A stretch of DNA of 64,000 nt from Nocardioides sp. BP30 (lineage in GTDB: Bacteria; Actinomycetota; Actinomycetes; Propionibacteriales; Nocardioidaceae): the NCBI RefSeq assembly GCF_029873215.1, contig NZ_CP123620.1, positions 2,046,001-2,110,000 on the forward strand, read 5' to 3'. The translations under genes were made by a program, and so were the position numbers. Shown here piece by piece: positions 17,776 to 25,203 of this stretch (position 1 is its first letter; each line of letters opens with the position of its first letter). Under the pieces are notes generated by a model that saw only the letters and a list, made by a program, of their open reading frames with translations, did not search any database and was not told where the DNA came from.

Positions 17776-18774
17776 TCAGGCGACGAGCGCGGTGTAGCGC
17801 CAGTCGAGCACCGGCGCGGGATCGGTGTCCGCACGATGCGCCGCGACGAGGCAACGCAGGTGGAGGGCGCTGCCCTGACGAAGAGGCGTGTGACCCAGCA
17901 CCTCGATGTGGCTGGTGAGTGTGTCGTTCTCGCGTACCGGGCCGGTGTGGTCACAGGACTCCCAGCCGAGGATGGTGACGAGATCGGGCAGCGCTCGGGT
18001 GGTCTGGGCCAGGGCGAGGCCGATGGTGTGGCCGCCGTAGACGAGACGCGACCCGCCGACCCGCTCGTCGTGATGTACGGCAGCGATGTTCAGCGACAGA
18101 CGCGCGAGCTCGGGGGCCGAGGAGACGACGTCGCCCGAGGTCGCGAAGGAACGCCCGACGAGATCGACCGCTCGGGTCGCACTCGCGGTGCTGCGGCGGT
18201 AGGCCGCCAGGTCCCACTCCTGCGGCATGGCCCACTCGGCTCGCTCCCCGGTGGGGACGCCGATCGCGGTGAGATCCTGATCGCGCCGCCCGCGGCTCGG
18301 GTCGGCGTCGGGCCCGACGGGCAACATCGCGCAGCGATGGAAGTCGAGCACGGTGCGGCCATGCTGATCGGAGGTGGTCATGTGCAGGGCGGCGAGGCCG
18401 GTGGCCGCGCGGCCAGGCTTCGGGGCGTTGTCTCGCAGGCCCTCGACGGTGGTGCGCGTCGTCAGGGTGTCGCCGATATGGGGGAACCTGCGGAAGCGCA
18501 GGCCCCGATAGAACAGGTTGGCCTTGACGTGATGCGTGGCGAGCGTCGACTGCCCGATGGCGAGGTCCCAGACCAGGCTCGGGCTGGCGAGCGGAGTCGG
18601 CGCACCGGTCACCAGCCGCGACAGCCCGTGATCGAGGGGGAGACGCAGGCGATCCCCGAGGATCGCGCGGTGGCTGGCGGCGAGCCCGTCGGTCAAGGTC
18701 ACCGCCGGAGCCGTGTCGAAGGTCATGCCGACCTCGAGCTCGTCGAAGTACGGTCCTCCTACGGCTGTCGACAT
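17776..18774 (-). CDS. double-hotdog MaoC protein, mesaconyl-CoA hydratase / beta-methylmalyl-CoA dehydratase-like (332 aa)
   Basis: Two hot-dog folds in tandem. From memory, the arrangement and several segments match the Mch (beta-methylmalyl-CoA dehydratase) family: YFDELEVGMTF at the start, RLVYGGHTIGLALAQ in the second half and VLDWRYTALV at the very end. Such enzymes add or remove water across C4-C5 enoyl-CoA esters. A CitE-like lyase, the usual partner of this reaction, is encoded 5.5 kb away at 24289. Hydration of a larger enoyl-CoA is the main alternative. The gene is divergent from an ACAD gene, with two operator-like motifs between them. Confidence 0.72.
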   Translation of the reverse strand: MSTAVGGPYFDELEVGMTFDTAPAVTLTDGLAASHRAILGDRLRLPLDHGLSRLVTGAPTPLASPSLVWDLAIGQSTLATHHVKANLFYRGLRFRRFPHIGDTLTTRTTVEGLRDNAPKPGRAATGLAALHMTTSDQHGRTVLDFHRCAMLPVGPDADPSRGRRDQDLTAIGVPTGERAEWAMPQEWDLAAYRRSTASATRAVDLVGRSFATSGDVVSSAPELARLSLNIAAVHHDERVGGSRLVYGGHTIGLALAQTTRALPDLVTILGWESCDHTGPVRENDTLTSHIEVLGHTPLRQGSALHLRCLVAAHRADTDPAPVLDWRYTALVA

Positions 18775-18819
18775 CTGCTGGCCCTCCCTCTCTGCGGATG
18801 GCGCGGTGGTAGATCATAT

Positions 18820-18833
18820 GGACATAGCTGTCA
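18820..18833. promoter_or_regulatory. operator-like site GGACA-TAGC-TGTCA in a divergent promoter
   Basis: The best extended palindrome of the set: the symmetry continues outward as ATATG and CATAT. The core GACATAGCTG is identical to the core of the site on the double-TetR start codon (30854-30867). It lies between the divergent MaoC and ACAD genes. Confidence 0.65.
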
Positions 18834-18874
18834 TATTACTGCGAACCGACGCGATCTTTGAGCCTACACGGCTT

Positions 18875-18888
18875 GACCACGAGTGTCA
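18875..18888 (+). promoter_or_regulatory. operator-like site GACCA-CGAG-TGTCA before the ACAD gene
   Basis: Strong half TGTCAGAT with a weaker second half. It is 19 bp upstream of the ACAD start at 18908. The same half combination (GACCA...TGTCA) occurs at 32970-32983. Confidence 0.5.
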
Positions 18889-18907
18889 GATCAAGCACGA
18901 TCAAAGA

Positions 18908-20059
18908 ATGAGCACCCTGACCGCCGAAGAGTCGTATCTGGTCCGCACCGTGCGTGACTTCGTCAACCGCGACGTGAAGCCGACCGTCCGTGAGATCGAG
19001 CACGAGAACGCATACCCCGAGAAGTGGATCGACCAGATGAAGCAGCTCGGGATCTACGGGCTCGCGATCAGCGAGGAGTACGGCGGCAGCCCCGTGTCGA
19101 CGCCGTGCTACGTGCAGGTCACCGAGGAGCTTGCCCGTGGCTGGATGAGCCTGGCCGGAGCGATGGGCGGTCACACCGTCGTCGCCAAGCTCATCGGGCT
19201 GTTCGGTACCGAGGAGCAGAAGCAGCGCTACCTGCCGCGGATGGCCACCGGTGAGCTGCGCGCCACGATGGCCCTCACCGAGCCCGGGGGTGGCTCCGAC
19301 CTGCAGGCGATGACCACGACTGCGCGCCACGATGGCGACGACCTGGTCATCTCCGGCGCGAAGACCTGGATCAGCAACGCCCGGCGCTCGGGTCTGATCG
19401 CGCTGCTCTGCAAGACCGATCCGACCGCGGAGCCCAAGCACAGGGGCATCTCGATCGTGCTGGTCACGCACGGTCCCGGGCTCACCGTCTCGCGCGACCT
19501 GCCGAAGCTCGGCTACAAGGGCGTGGAGTCCTGCGAGATTGCCTTCGACAACTACCGGATCCTGGCCTCGGCTGTGCTCGGAGGTGTCGAGGGCCACGGG
19601 TTCGGTCAGATGATGAAGGGTCTGGAGACCGGACGCATTCAGGTGGCAGCGCGCGCACTCGGCGTGGCGACGGCGGCCCTCGACGACGCCCTCGACTACG
19701 CCCAGCAGCGGAAGACCTTCGGCAAGCCGATCTACCAGCACCAGTCCATCGGAAACTACCTCGCGGACATGGCCACCAAGCTGACGGCTGCACGGCAGCT
19801 CACCCGCTACGCCGCCGAGCGGGCGGACGCCGGCGAGCGGTGCGACATGGAGGCCGGCATGGCGAAGCTCTTCGCCTCGGAGGTGGCGATGGAGATCGCT
19901 CTGAACGCGGTGCGCATCCATGGCGGCTACGGCTACTCGACCGAGTACGACGTCGAGCGCTACTTCCGCGACGCGCCCCTGATGATCGTGGGCGAGGGCA
20001 CCAACGAGATCCAGCGCAACGTGATCGTCAACCAGTTGGTGGCGCGCGGCGGGCTGTGA
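18908..20059 (+). CDS. acyl-CoA dehydrogenase (383 aa)
   Basis: FAD-dependent acyl-CoA dehydrogenase of normal length. Motifs include MALTEPGGGSDLQAM, ISGAKTWISNARRS, RKTFGKPIYQHQSIGNYLADM, AVRIHGGYGYSTEYDVERYFRDA and VGEGTNEIQRNVI, where the Glu of GEGTNE occupies the classical catalytic-base position. ATG 18908 begins at the expected ACAD N-terminus (STLTAEESYLVRTVRDF); an extension to 18713 would run back through both operator-like motifs and is rejected. It ends 12 bp from the convergent thioesterase gene. The substrate is not evident. Confidence 0.92.
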   Translation: MSTLTAEESYLVRTVRDFVNRDVKPTVREIEHENAYPEKWIDQMKQLGIYGLAISEEYGGSPVSTPCYVQVTEELARGWMSLAGAMGGHTVVAKLIGLFGTEEQKQRYLPRMATGELRATMALTEPGGGSDLQAMTTTARHDGDDLVISGAKTWISNARRSGLIALLCKTDPTAEPKHRGISIVLVTHGPGLTVSRDLPKLGYKGVESCEIAFDNYRILASAVLGGVEGHGFGQMMKGLETGRIQVAARALGVATAALDDALDYAQQRKTFGKPIYQHQSIGNYLADMATKLTAARQLTRYAAERADAGERCDMEAGMAKLFASEVAMEIALNAVRIHGGYGYSTEYDVERYFRDAPLMIVGEGTNEIQRNVIVNQLVARGGL

Positions 20060-20071
20060 GGTCGAGCGGCG

Positions 20072-20704
20072 TCACAGGCCCTCGACGGACGATGCCGGCA
20101 GGATGAAGATGCCGGATGCCTCCACGGTGACGCCGCCATCGTCGGCGATGTGGCCCTGAGCGAAGACCTTGCGGCCCTCGGCCCGGTCGATCCGGGCCGC
20201 GGTGTGCAGACGACCGAGGGGGGTGGGGCGCCGATAGCGGAGAGTCAGCGTGCCGGTCATGCCCCAGTGTCCGGCCGCGTGGACCGCCTCGCCCAGCACG
20301 TGGTCGAGGATCAGCGCTGAGACGCCGCCGTGGACCAGCCCCGGCGGCCCCTCGTAGGCCGCGCCCACCTCGAAGTCGGCCGCGACCTCGCAGTCGGCCA
20401 GGTGTCGTAGGTCGATCGGGGGAGCGATCGGATTCCGTACGCCGGTGACGGGGCTGGCCCAGCCCCGCTGCACGCCGGTGATCGCGGTCTGGACGCCGTA
20501 GGACGCCTCGATCTGACGGGCGCTCAGGCGACCGGCGATCTGTTCGAGGGCCACCGTCGCCTCGGCGATGGTGGCCTCGTCGACCTGGGTCCGGATGGCG
20601 GCATCGATCAGTTGGCGGACGCTTCTGGCGAGGGGCGCGTAGAGGGCCTCCTGTCGGGTGATCTCGGCCGTGTCGAGCGCCCTGTCGTCGAGTTGTCCCG
20701 TCAT
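20072..20704 (-). CDS. PaaI-type hotdog thioesterase (210 aa)
   Basis: A hot-dog-fold protein of the PaaI/4HBT class that hydrolyses acyl-CoA thioesters to free CoA and acid. The typical segment GPPGLVHGGVSALILDHVLGEA, with the conserved HGG, is followed by TLTLRYRRPTPLGRL and a KVFAQGHI strand. An N-terminal helical extension of about 70 residues precedes the domain. In catabolic loci these enzymes relieve CoA trapping by dead-end esters. The ATG at 20704 is 14 bp from an operator-like palindrome that also faces the divergent nitroreductase gene. Confidence 0.85.
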   Translation of the reverse strand: MTGQLDDRALDTAEITRQEALYAPLARSVRQLIDAAIRTQVDEATIAEATVALEQIAGRLSARQIEASYGVQTAITGVQRGWASPVTGVRNPIAPPIDLRHLADCEVAADFEVGAAYEGPPGLVHGGVSALILDHVLGEAVHAAGHWGMTGTLTLRYRRPTPLGRLHTAARIDRAEGRKVFAQGHIADDGGVTVEASGIFILPASSVEGL

Positions 20705-20718
20705 AGTGGGATCATATC

Positions 20719-20732
20719 TGACAGCAGTGTCA
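20719..20732. promoter_or_regulatory. operator-like perfect site TGACA-GCAG-TGTCA in a divergent promoter
   Basis: Perfect 5-bp half-sites with a 4-bp spacer, preceded by ATATC. It is centred between the thioesterase (start 20704, minus) and nitroreductase (start 20753, plus) genes and would control both. Confidence 0.7.
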
Positions 20733-20752
20733 ATTTTCAGACAGGACCCGCG

Positions 20753-21424
20753 ATGCCAGCCGACTACGACCACCTGCTCCGCCTCGCCGCGAGGCGGCAC
20801 AGCTGCCGCGCCTTCACGGGGCGCGTCGTGCCGCGCGTCGAGATCGAGCGGATGCTGACGTTGGCCCAGCACGCCGCGTCCTGGTGCAACACCCAGCCGT
20901 GGCAGGTGGCCGTGACCAGTGGACCTACGACGACCGCGCTCGCGGACCGCCTCACCGCGGCGGCGCTCGCGGGCGAGCGTCGTTCCGACCTGCCAAGGCC
21001 TGCGGCGTACACGGGCATCTATCGGGACCGGCGGCGCGAGGCGGGCCACGGGCTCTATGCCGGACTCGGCATCGACCGCGCGGACGGTGAGGCGCGCACC
21101 CGCCAGGCGCTGGAGAACTTCCGCTTCTTCGGAGCTCCGCACACCGCGATCGTCACCACCGATCGCGATCTTGGCACCTATGGTGCGGTCGACTGCGGTG
21201 CCTACGTCGCCGCCCTGCTGCTGGCCGCCGAGAGCCTCGGGCTCGGGGCCATCGCGCAAGCGGCGATCGCCACCGTCTCCGACGCCGTACGCGAATTCCT
21301 GGAGCTGCCCGAGTCCCGGCTGGTGGTGTGCGCTGTCTCGTTCGGGTACGCCGACGAGGAGCACCCGGCCAACCGCTTCCGCGTGGGGCGGGCGGCCCTG
21401 GATCAGGTCGTCACCTGGGTATGA
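20753..21424 (+). CDS. nitroreductase-family flavoprotein (223 aa)
   Basis: An FMN-binding NAD(P)H oxidoreductase of the nitroreductase fold. It shows the N-terminal ARRHSCRAFTGRVVPRVEIE typical of the family, AASWCNTQPW in the FMN-binding region, and late GLGAIAQAAIA plus VVCAVSFGYAD. Relatives reduce quinones, enones or nitro groups, or act on flavin itself. The start at 20753 is the first ATG after the operator-like motif. The gene ends 3 bp from the convergent crotonase gene. Its position among beta-oxidation genes suggests reduction of an unsaturated or oxidised intermediate, but that is inference. Confidence 0.85.
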   Translation: MPADYDHLLRLAARRHSCRAFTGRVVPRVEIERMLTLAQHAASWCNTQPWQVAVTSGPTTTALADRLTAAALAGERRSDLPRPAAYTGIYRDRRREAGHGLYAGLGIDRADGEARTRQALENFRFFGAPHTAIVTTDRDLGTYGAVDCGAYVAALLLAAESLGLGAIAQAAIATVSDAVREFLELPESRLVVCAVSFGYADEEHPANRFRVGRAALDQVVTWV

Positions 21425-21427
21425 GCC

Positions 21428-22237
21428 TCAGCGGCCCTGCCACACCGGAAGGCGCTTCTCGGCGAAGGCGCGGGGCCCCTCCTTGGCGTCCGCGGACCGG
21501 GCGATCATCGGCAGGAGCTCCGCGGTCAGGTCCCAGCCGGCCTGCTCGTCGGGGCGCTCACCGTCGGGAAGCTGCCCGAGTGCGATCTGCTTGTGGGCCT
21601 GGACGGCGAGAGGCGCGTTGGCGGCGATCGACGTCGCGAGCTGGAGGGCGGCCTCGAGGACCTGGCCGGCCGGTACCACGCGGTTGACCAGGTGCAGGGC
21701 GAGGGCCGTGTCGGCGTCGATCGCCTCGCCGGTCAGCAGCATCTCCATGGCGACCGTCGGGGGCAGCTTGGCCATCAGCCGGAAGGCACCGCCCGCACCG
21801 GCGACGAGGCCACGCTTGACCTCGGGTAGCCCGAACGTCGCCGTGTCTGCGGCCACGACCAGGTCGCTCGCGAGCATGAGCTCGGTGCCGCCGCCCAGAG
21901 CCGGGCCGTTCACGGCAGCGATGGTGGGCTTGCTGATCGCATGGCCGACGTAGCCGGCCAGACCCCACTTCTCACGTCCCTCGGGGATGATGCGCTCACC
22001 CCGGCTGAGCGCCTTGAGGTCTGCGCCGGCGCAGAAGGCCTTGTCGCCGGCGCCGGTGAGGACGACGACGCGCACGGCCGGGTCCTGCTCGGCTTGCGTC
22101 AGCGCGTCGCCGACGACGAGGCACATCTCCTCGTTGACGGCGTTGCGGGCCTCGGGTCGGTTGAGGGTGATGATCATGACGCTGCCGCGGACCTCGGTCA
22201 ACGCGGGCGGGGCGGTGTCGGTGGAGACAGTGGTCAT
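21428..22237 (-). CDS. enoyl-CoA hydratase/isomerase, crotonase family (269 aa)
   Basis: Crotonase-fold enzyme for hydration or isomerisation of an enoyl-CoA. It has ITLNRPEARNAVN, FCAGADLKALS (first oxyanion-hole stretch), NGPALGGGTELMLASD (second oxyanion-hole Gly), and FGLPEVKRGLVAGAGG, where the Glu of LPEVK is in the usual catalytic place. Length is normal. It is the last gene of a minus-strand group with the 101-residue protein and the acyl-CoA synthetase upstream (gap 8 bp), so it probably acts on the CoA ester made by that synthetase. Confidence 0.9.
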   Translation of the reverse strand: MTTVSTDTAPPALTEVRGSVMIITLNRPEARNAVNEEMCLVVGDALTQAEQDPAVRVVVLTGAGDKAFCAGADLKALSRGERIIPEGREKWGLAGYVGHAISKPTIAAVNGPALGGGTELMLASDLVVAADTATFGLPEVKRGLVAGAGGAFRLMAKLPPTVAMEMLLTGEAIDADTALALHLVNRVVPAGQVLEAALQLATSIAANAPLAVQAHKQIALGQLPDGERPDEQAGWDLTAELLPMIARSADAKEGPRAFAEKRLPVWQGR

Positions 22238-22245
22238 CGAGGTGC

Positions 22246-22551
22246 TCAGTCGCTCGAGGGGAGCGGCTTGGCGCTCTTGATCTCGAGCAGCACGCCGTCG
22301 AGCGCGAGCGCGCCCGCGCCGGCCCTCGTCACGAGCGCCTCGATGGTGTCATCGGCATCGACGTACCGCTTGCCGAGCACTGTCCCGCCGGCGGCGGCGT
22401 CGTCCAGCGCGAGACCGTCGGCGGGCGTGCTGCCGAGCTCGATCATCGGGGCCCCGCCGCACGTCAGGGTGCCCTCGGTCGCGCCGGCCTTGACGATGAT
22501 CACCTGGGTGTCGCAGACCTGGCTCTGCAGGCGTGCGCCGTTCTTCAACAT
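22246..22551 (-). CDS. small conserved-looking protein of unknown function (101 aa)
   Basis: I cannot name a domain. The protein begins MLKNGARLQSQVCDTQV and has a second cysteine in TLTCGGAPMIELG, then LGKRYVDADDTIEALVTRAG and the tail KSAKPLPSSD. The two cysteines (one in Cys-Gly-Gly) and the mostly beta-like pattern suggest a small metal-binding or accessory domain. ATG 22551 has GGAGGA at ideal distance; a second in-frame ATG at 22575 overlaps the synthetase stop (ATGA) and would add eight residues. It lies between a synthetase and a crotonase on the same strand, so it is expected to serve the same pathway. Confidence 0.7.
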   Translation of the reverse strand: MLKNGARLQSQVCDTQVIIVKAGATEGTLTCGGAPMIELGSTPADGLALDDAAAGGTVLGKRYVDADDTIEALVTRAGAGALALDGVLLEIKSAKPLPSSD

Positions 22552-22571
22552 CGGTCGTTCCTCCATGACTG

Positions 22572-24074
22572 TCATGACGTTGCGCTCGCGACGATGTTCG
22601 CCACGATCTCCTTCCTCAGGATCTTGCCGGTGGTGGTGCTGGGCAGCTCGTCCAGGAAGACGATCGCGTCGGGGGTGCGGGAGCTGCGCAGGGCGGCCCG
22701 CACGTACTCGCGCAGATCCTCCGCGTCGGGCCGGCTCCCGGGCTCCGGCACGACGGTGGCGACGATCGCCTGCCCCCAGTGATCGTCGGGGACGCCGACG
22801 ACCGCGACCGACCGCACGCTGGGGTGGTGGACGAGGACGTCCTCGATCTCGGCCGGAGCGATGTTCTCGCCTCCGCGGATGATGGTGTCGTCGTTGCGTC
22901 CGACGACGAAGAGGAACCCGTCGCGATCCTGGTAAGCCAGGTCGCGGGTGGGGAACCAGCCCTCGGGATCGAGCACCGATCCGGAGCCCATGTACTCGCC
23001 GGAGACCTGCGGGCCGCGTACCCAGAGCTCGCCGTGCTCGCCGACGCCCACCGGTTCGCCGTCGGCAGAGCGGATGACCGCCTCGACGCCCGGCACCGGC
23101 CGACCGATGGAGCCCAGCCGCGCCCGGACCTCGGGGTCGGCGCTCGTGAGCGCTTCGCGGTGGTCCTCGGGCCCCAGCAGGGCGATCGTCGAGCTCGTCT
23201 CGGTCAGGCCGTAGGCGTTGACGAACCCGACGTTGTCGAAGGAGACCAACGCCGCCTCGAGTGTCGGGCGGGGCATCCGTGCGCCGCCGTAGGAGAGCGA
23301 GCGCAGGCTCGGCAGCTCGGCGGAGGCACCGCGCAGCAGCTGCACGATGCGCTCGAGCATCGTCGGGACCACCATCGCGGAGGTGACCCTCTCGCGGCGG
23401 GCCAGGGCGAGCCACTCGGCGGCGTCGAAGTGAGGGAGGTAGACCATCCGGCGCCCGGCGTAGAGGTTGGTGAGGATGGTGCCCACGCCGGCCACGTGGT
23501 AGGGCGGCACGCTGATCAGCGCGGCATCGCTCTCCTCCGCCGAACCGAAGTCGACGGTGCCCATCACATAGCTGAGCAGGTGGCTGTGGCGCAGGATCAC
23601 GCCCTTGGGGGCGGAGGTGGTTCCACTGGTGAAGAGGACGACCGCTGGTGCGTCGGGATCGACCTCGACCGGCGGCAGCACATCGGTGCGGGCGCGGGCC
23701 GCGGCGAGGAGCTCGTCCGTCGCGATCACGGGTGCCGTGAGGCCCGTCAGCGGAGCGGTGACGTCGGGGTCGACGACGACGATGGCACCGTCGACCCGGT
23801 TGATCAGCTCGCTGAGCTGACGGGCGCCGAGACGATAGTTGAGCGGGGTGAAGGGCAGGCCGGCGTGCGCGGCGCCGAAGAGCAGCACCGGCAACCCCAG
23901 TCCGGAGTGGCCGAGGAAGACCACGTGACGGGCCTCCGTTGCTTGGAGCTCGCTCCCGACAGCGGCGACGAGCGCGCCGAGCTCGTCGTACCTGTAGGTC
24001 TGTCCGTCGACGGTCAGGGCACCGCGATCGGCGTGGGCCGACGAGGTCATGTCGAGGATCAAAGAGATGGTCAT
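22572..24074 (-). CDS. AMP-forming acyl-CoA synthetase (500 aa)
   Basis: Activates a carboxylic acid to its CoA ester through an acyl-adenylate. The ANL motifs are present: VLFTSGTTSAPKG (phosphate loop), NAYGLTETSST, GELWVRGPQVSGEYMG, TRDLAYQDRDGFLFVVGR and the C-terminal lysine segment LPSTTTGKILRKEI. Length is that of a standard fadD-type enzyme. The ATG at 24074 starts a normal N-terminus. It heads a minus-strand operon with the small unknown protein and a crotonase, and is divergent from the CitE-like gene across a 214-bp gap. Confidence 0.92.
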   Translation of the reverse strand: MTISLILDMTSSAHADRGALTVDGQTYRYDELGALVAAVGSELQATEARHVVFLGHSGLGLPVLLFGAAHAGLPFTPLNYRLGARQLSELINRVDGAIVVVDPDVTAPLTGLTAPVIATDELLAAARARTDVLPPVEVDPDAPAVVLFTSGTTSAPKGVILRHSHLLSYVMGTVDFGSAEESDAALISVPPYHVAGVGTILTNLYAGRRMVYLPHFDAAEWLALARRERVTSAMVVPTMLERIVQLLRGASAELPSLRSLSYGGARMPRPTLEAALVSFDNVGFVNAYGLTETSSTIALLGPEDHREALTSADPEVRARLGSIGRPVPGVEAVIRSADGEPVGVGEHGELWVRGPQVSGEYMGSGSVLDPEGWFPTRDLAYQDRDGFLFVVGRNDDTIIRGGENIAPAEIEDVLVHHPSVRSVAVVGVPDDHWGQAIVATVVPEPGSRPDAEDLREYVRAALRSSRTPDAIVFLDELPSTTTGKILRKEIVANIVASATS

Positions 24075-24288
24075 GGTGTCTGCGGCTCCCGCTGCACTCG
24101 TCGTTGCTTGGCGCTGACTGTAATTGCATTTCTGACGCTATGTCTATGAGTTGCTTGCCGCAATCAGGCGCAAGTGCCAGGCTGTGGTCCGTGGTATCTG
24201 ACAACTGAGGATATCTATGATGTAAGCGGCGTCACAACCGTAGCCGTCCCGAGGAGTGTGCTGTGCCGAGTGTTCCCCAGGAGGTCAC
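24075..24288. promoter_or_regulatory. divergent promoter region with two degenerate operator-like motifs
   Basis: AT-richer than its surroundings. It has TTTCTGACG-CTA-TGTCTA near 24130-24146 (halves one base closer than in the other sites) and a lone strong half ATCTGACA near 24197-24204. It separates the synthetase operon (minus) from the CitE-like gene (plus). No gene is seen in the gap. Confidence 0.4.
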
Positions 24289-25137
24289 GTGAGTGCCCTC
24301 AGCTACCTCTACGTGCCGGGCGACACTCCGGCTCGCTTCGCCAAGGCCGAGGCCTCGGGTGCATCGGCGATCGTGTTCGACCTCGAGGACGCCGTGACCC
24401 CGGCCGCCAAGGAAGCGGCCCGCGCCCAGGTCGCGGAGCACCTCTCCGGCCGTCGCCCCGCCGGGGTGGAGGCCTGGGTGCGACTCAATGCGGACGAGCT
24501 GATGGCCCGCGACGTCGACGCCGTGGTGGGCCCTGCGCTGACGGGCGTCATCCCGGCGAAGACCGCGACCCGGCACGACGTCTCGAGGCTCGACGATCTC
24601 CTGGGTCAAGCAGAGGCGCGATGCGGCCTCGCCAGGGGGCGCATCGCCGTCGCGCCGCTGGTCGAGTCCGGTCTGGGACTGGCCAACATCTTCGACATCG
24701 CCCAGGGGCCGCGGGTCACGACGCTGCACCTGGGCGAGATCGACCTCGCAGCCGATCTCGGCCTCGAGCCCGGCGCCGACGAGACCGAGCTCCTCTTCGC
24801 CCGCAGTCAAGCAGTCGTCGCCTGCAGCGCCGCCGGCATCGAGAGCCCCGTCGCCCCCGTCTCGGCGCAGTTCCGCGACCTCGAGGCCTTCGCCGCCTCG
24901 ACCCGGGCGCTGCGTCGGCTCGGCTTCTTCGGCCGTGCCTGCATCCATCCGGCGCAGGTAGGGGCCGTCCACGACGTCTTCACCCCGACCGCGGAACAGG
25001 CCGCCAAGGCGGCGGACATCCTGCGGCGCCTCGACGGCGGCTCCGGGGTCGCCGTCGACGCCGACGGCCGCATGATCGACGAGGCCGTCGCCCGACAGGC
25101 TCGTCGCATCCTCGCTCAGGCCGCTTCGGCCCGCTGA
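24289..25137 (+). CDS. CitE-like CoA-ester lyase, HpcH/HpaI aldolase family (282 aa)
   Basis: A Mg-dependent TIM-barrel lyase related to the citrate lyase beta subunit and to malyl/beta-methylmalyl/citramalyl-CoA lyases. Characteristic segments are LYVPGDTPARFAKA, SAIVFDLEDAVTP with the metal-binding acid, VAPLVESGLGLANI with the second acidic residue, and RACIHPAQVGAV. It would cleave a 3-hydroxy-acyl-CoA carboxylate to acetyl-CoA or propionyl-CoA plus a keto acid. The GTG at 24289 has AGGAGG four bases upstream. With the Mch-like MaoC protein at 17776 it could handle a C5 fragment; the specific substrate is inferred. Confidence 0.85.
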   Translation: MSALSYLYVPGDTPARFAKAEASGASAIVFDLEDAVTPAAKEAARAQVAEHLSGRRPAGVEAWVRLNADELMARDVDAVVGPALTGVIPAKTATRHDVSRLDDLLGQAEARCGLARGRIAVAPLVESGLGLANIFDIAQGPRVTTLHLGEIDLAADLGLEPGADETELLFARSQAVVACSAAGIESPVAPVSAQFRDLEAFAASTRALRRLGFFGRACIHPAQVGAVHDVFTPTAEQAAKAADILRRLDGGSGVAVDADGRMIDEAVARQARRILAQAASAR

Positions 25138-25203
25138 GCATCCCGGACCCACGTACCAGCACCGGCGGCCGACCGCGCCGCCACCGACGAAAGGCTGCAC
25201 GCC

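Noticed and set aside
22576..24204. N-terminal extension of the small 101-aa protein by ~540 codons
   Set aside because: The extension lies in another frame of the acyl-CoA synthetase gene and is composed of Arg/Ala/Gly-rich noise; a good ribosome binding site marks the short start.
24199..24212. TGACA-ACTG-AGGAT before the CitE-like gene
   Set aside because: Only one half-site is good. Mentioned as part of a promoter region, not as a full operator.
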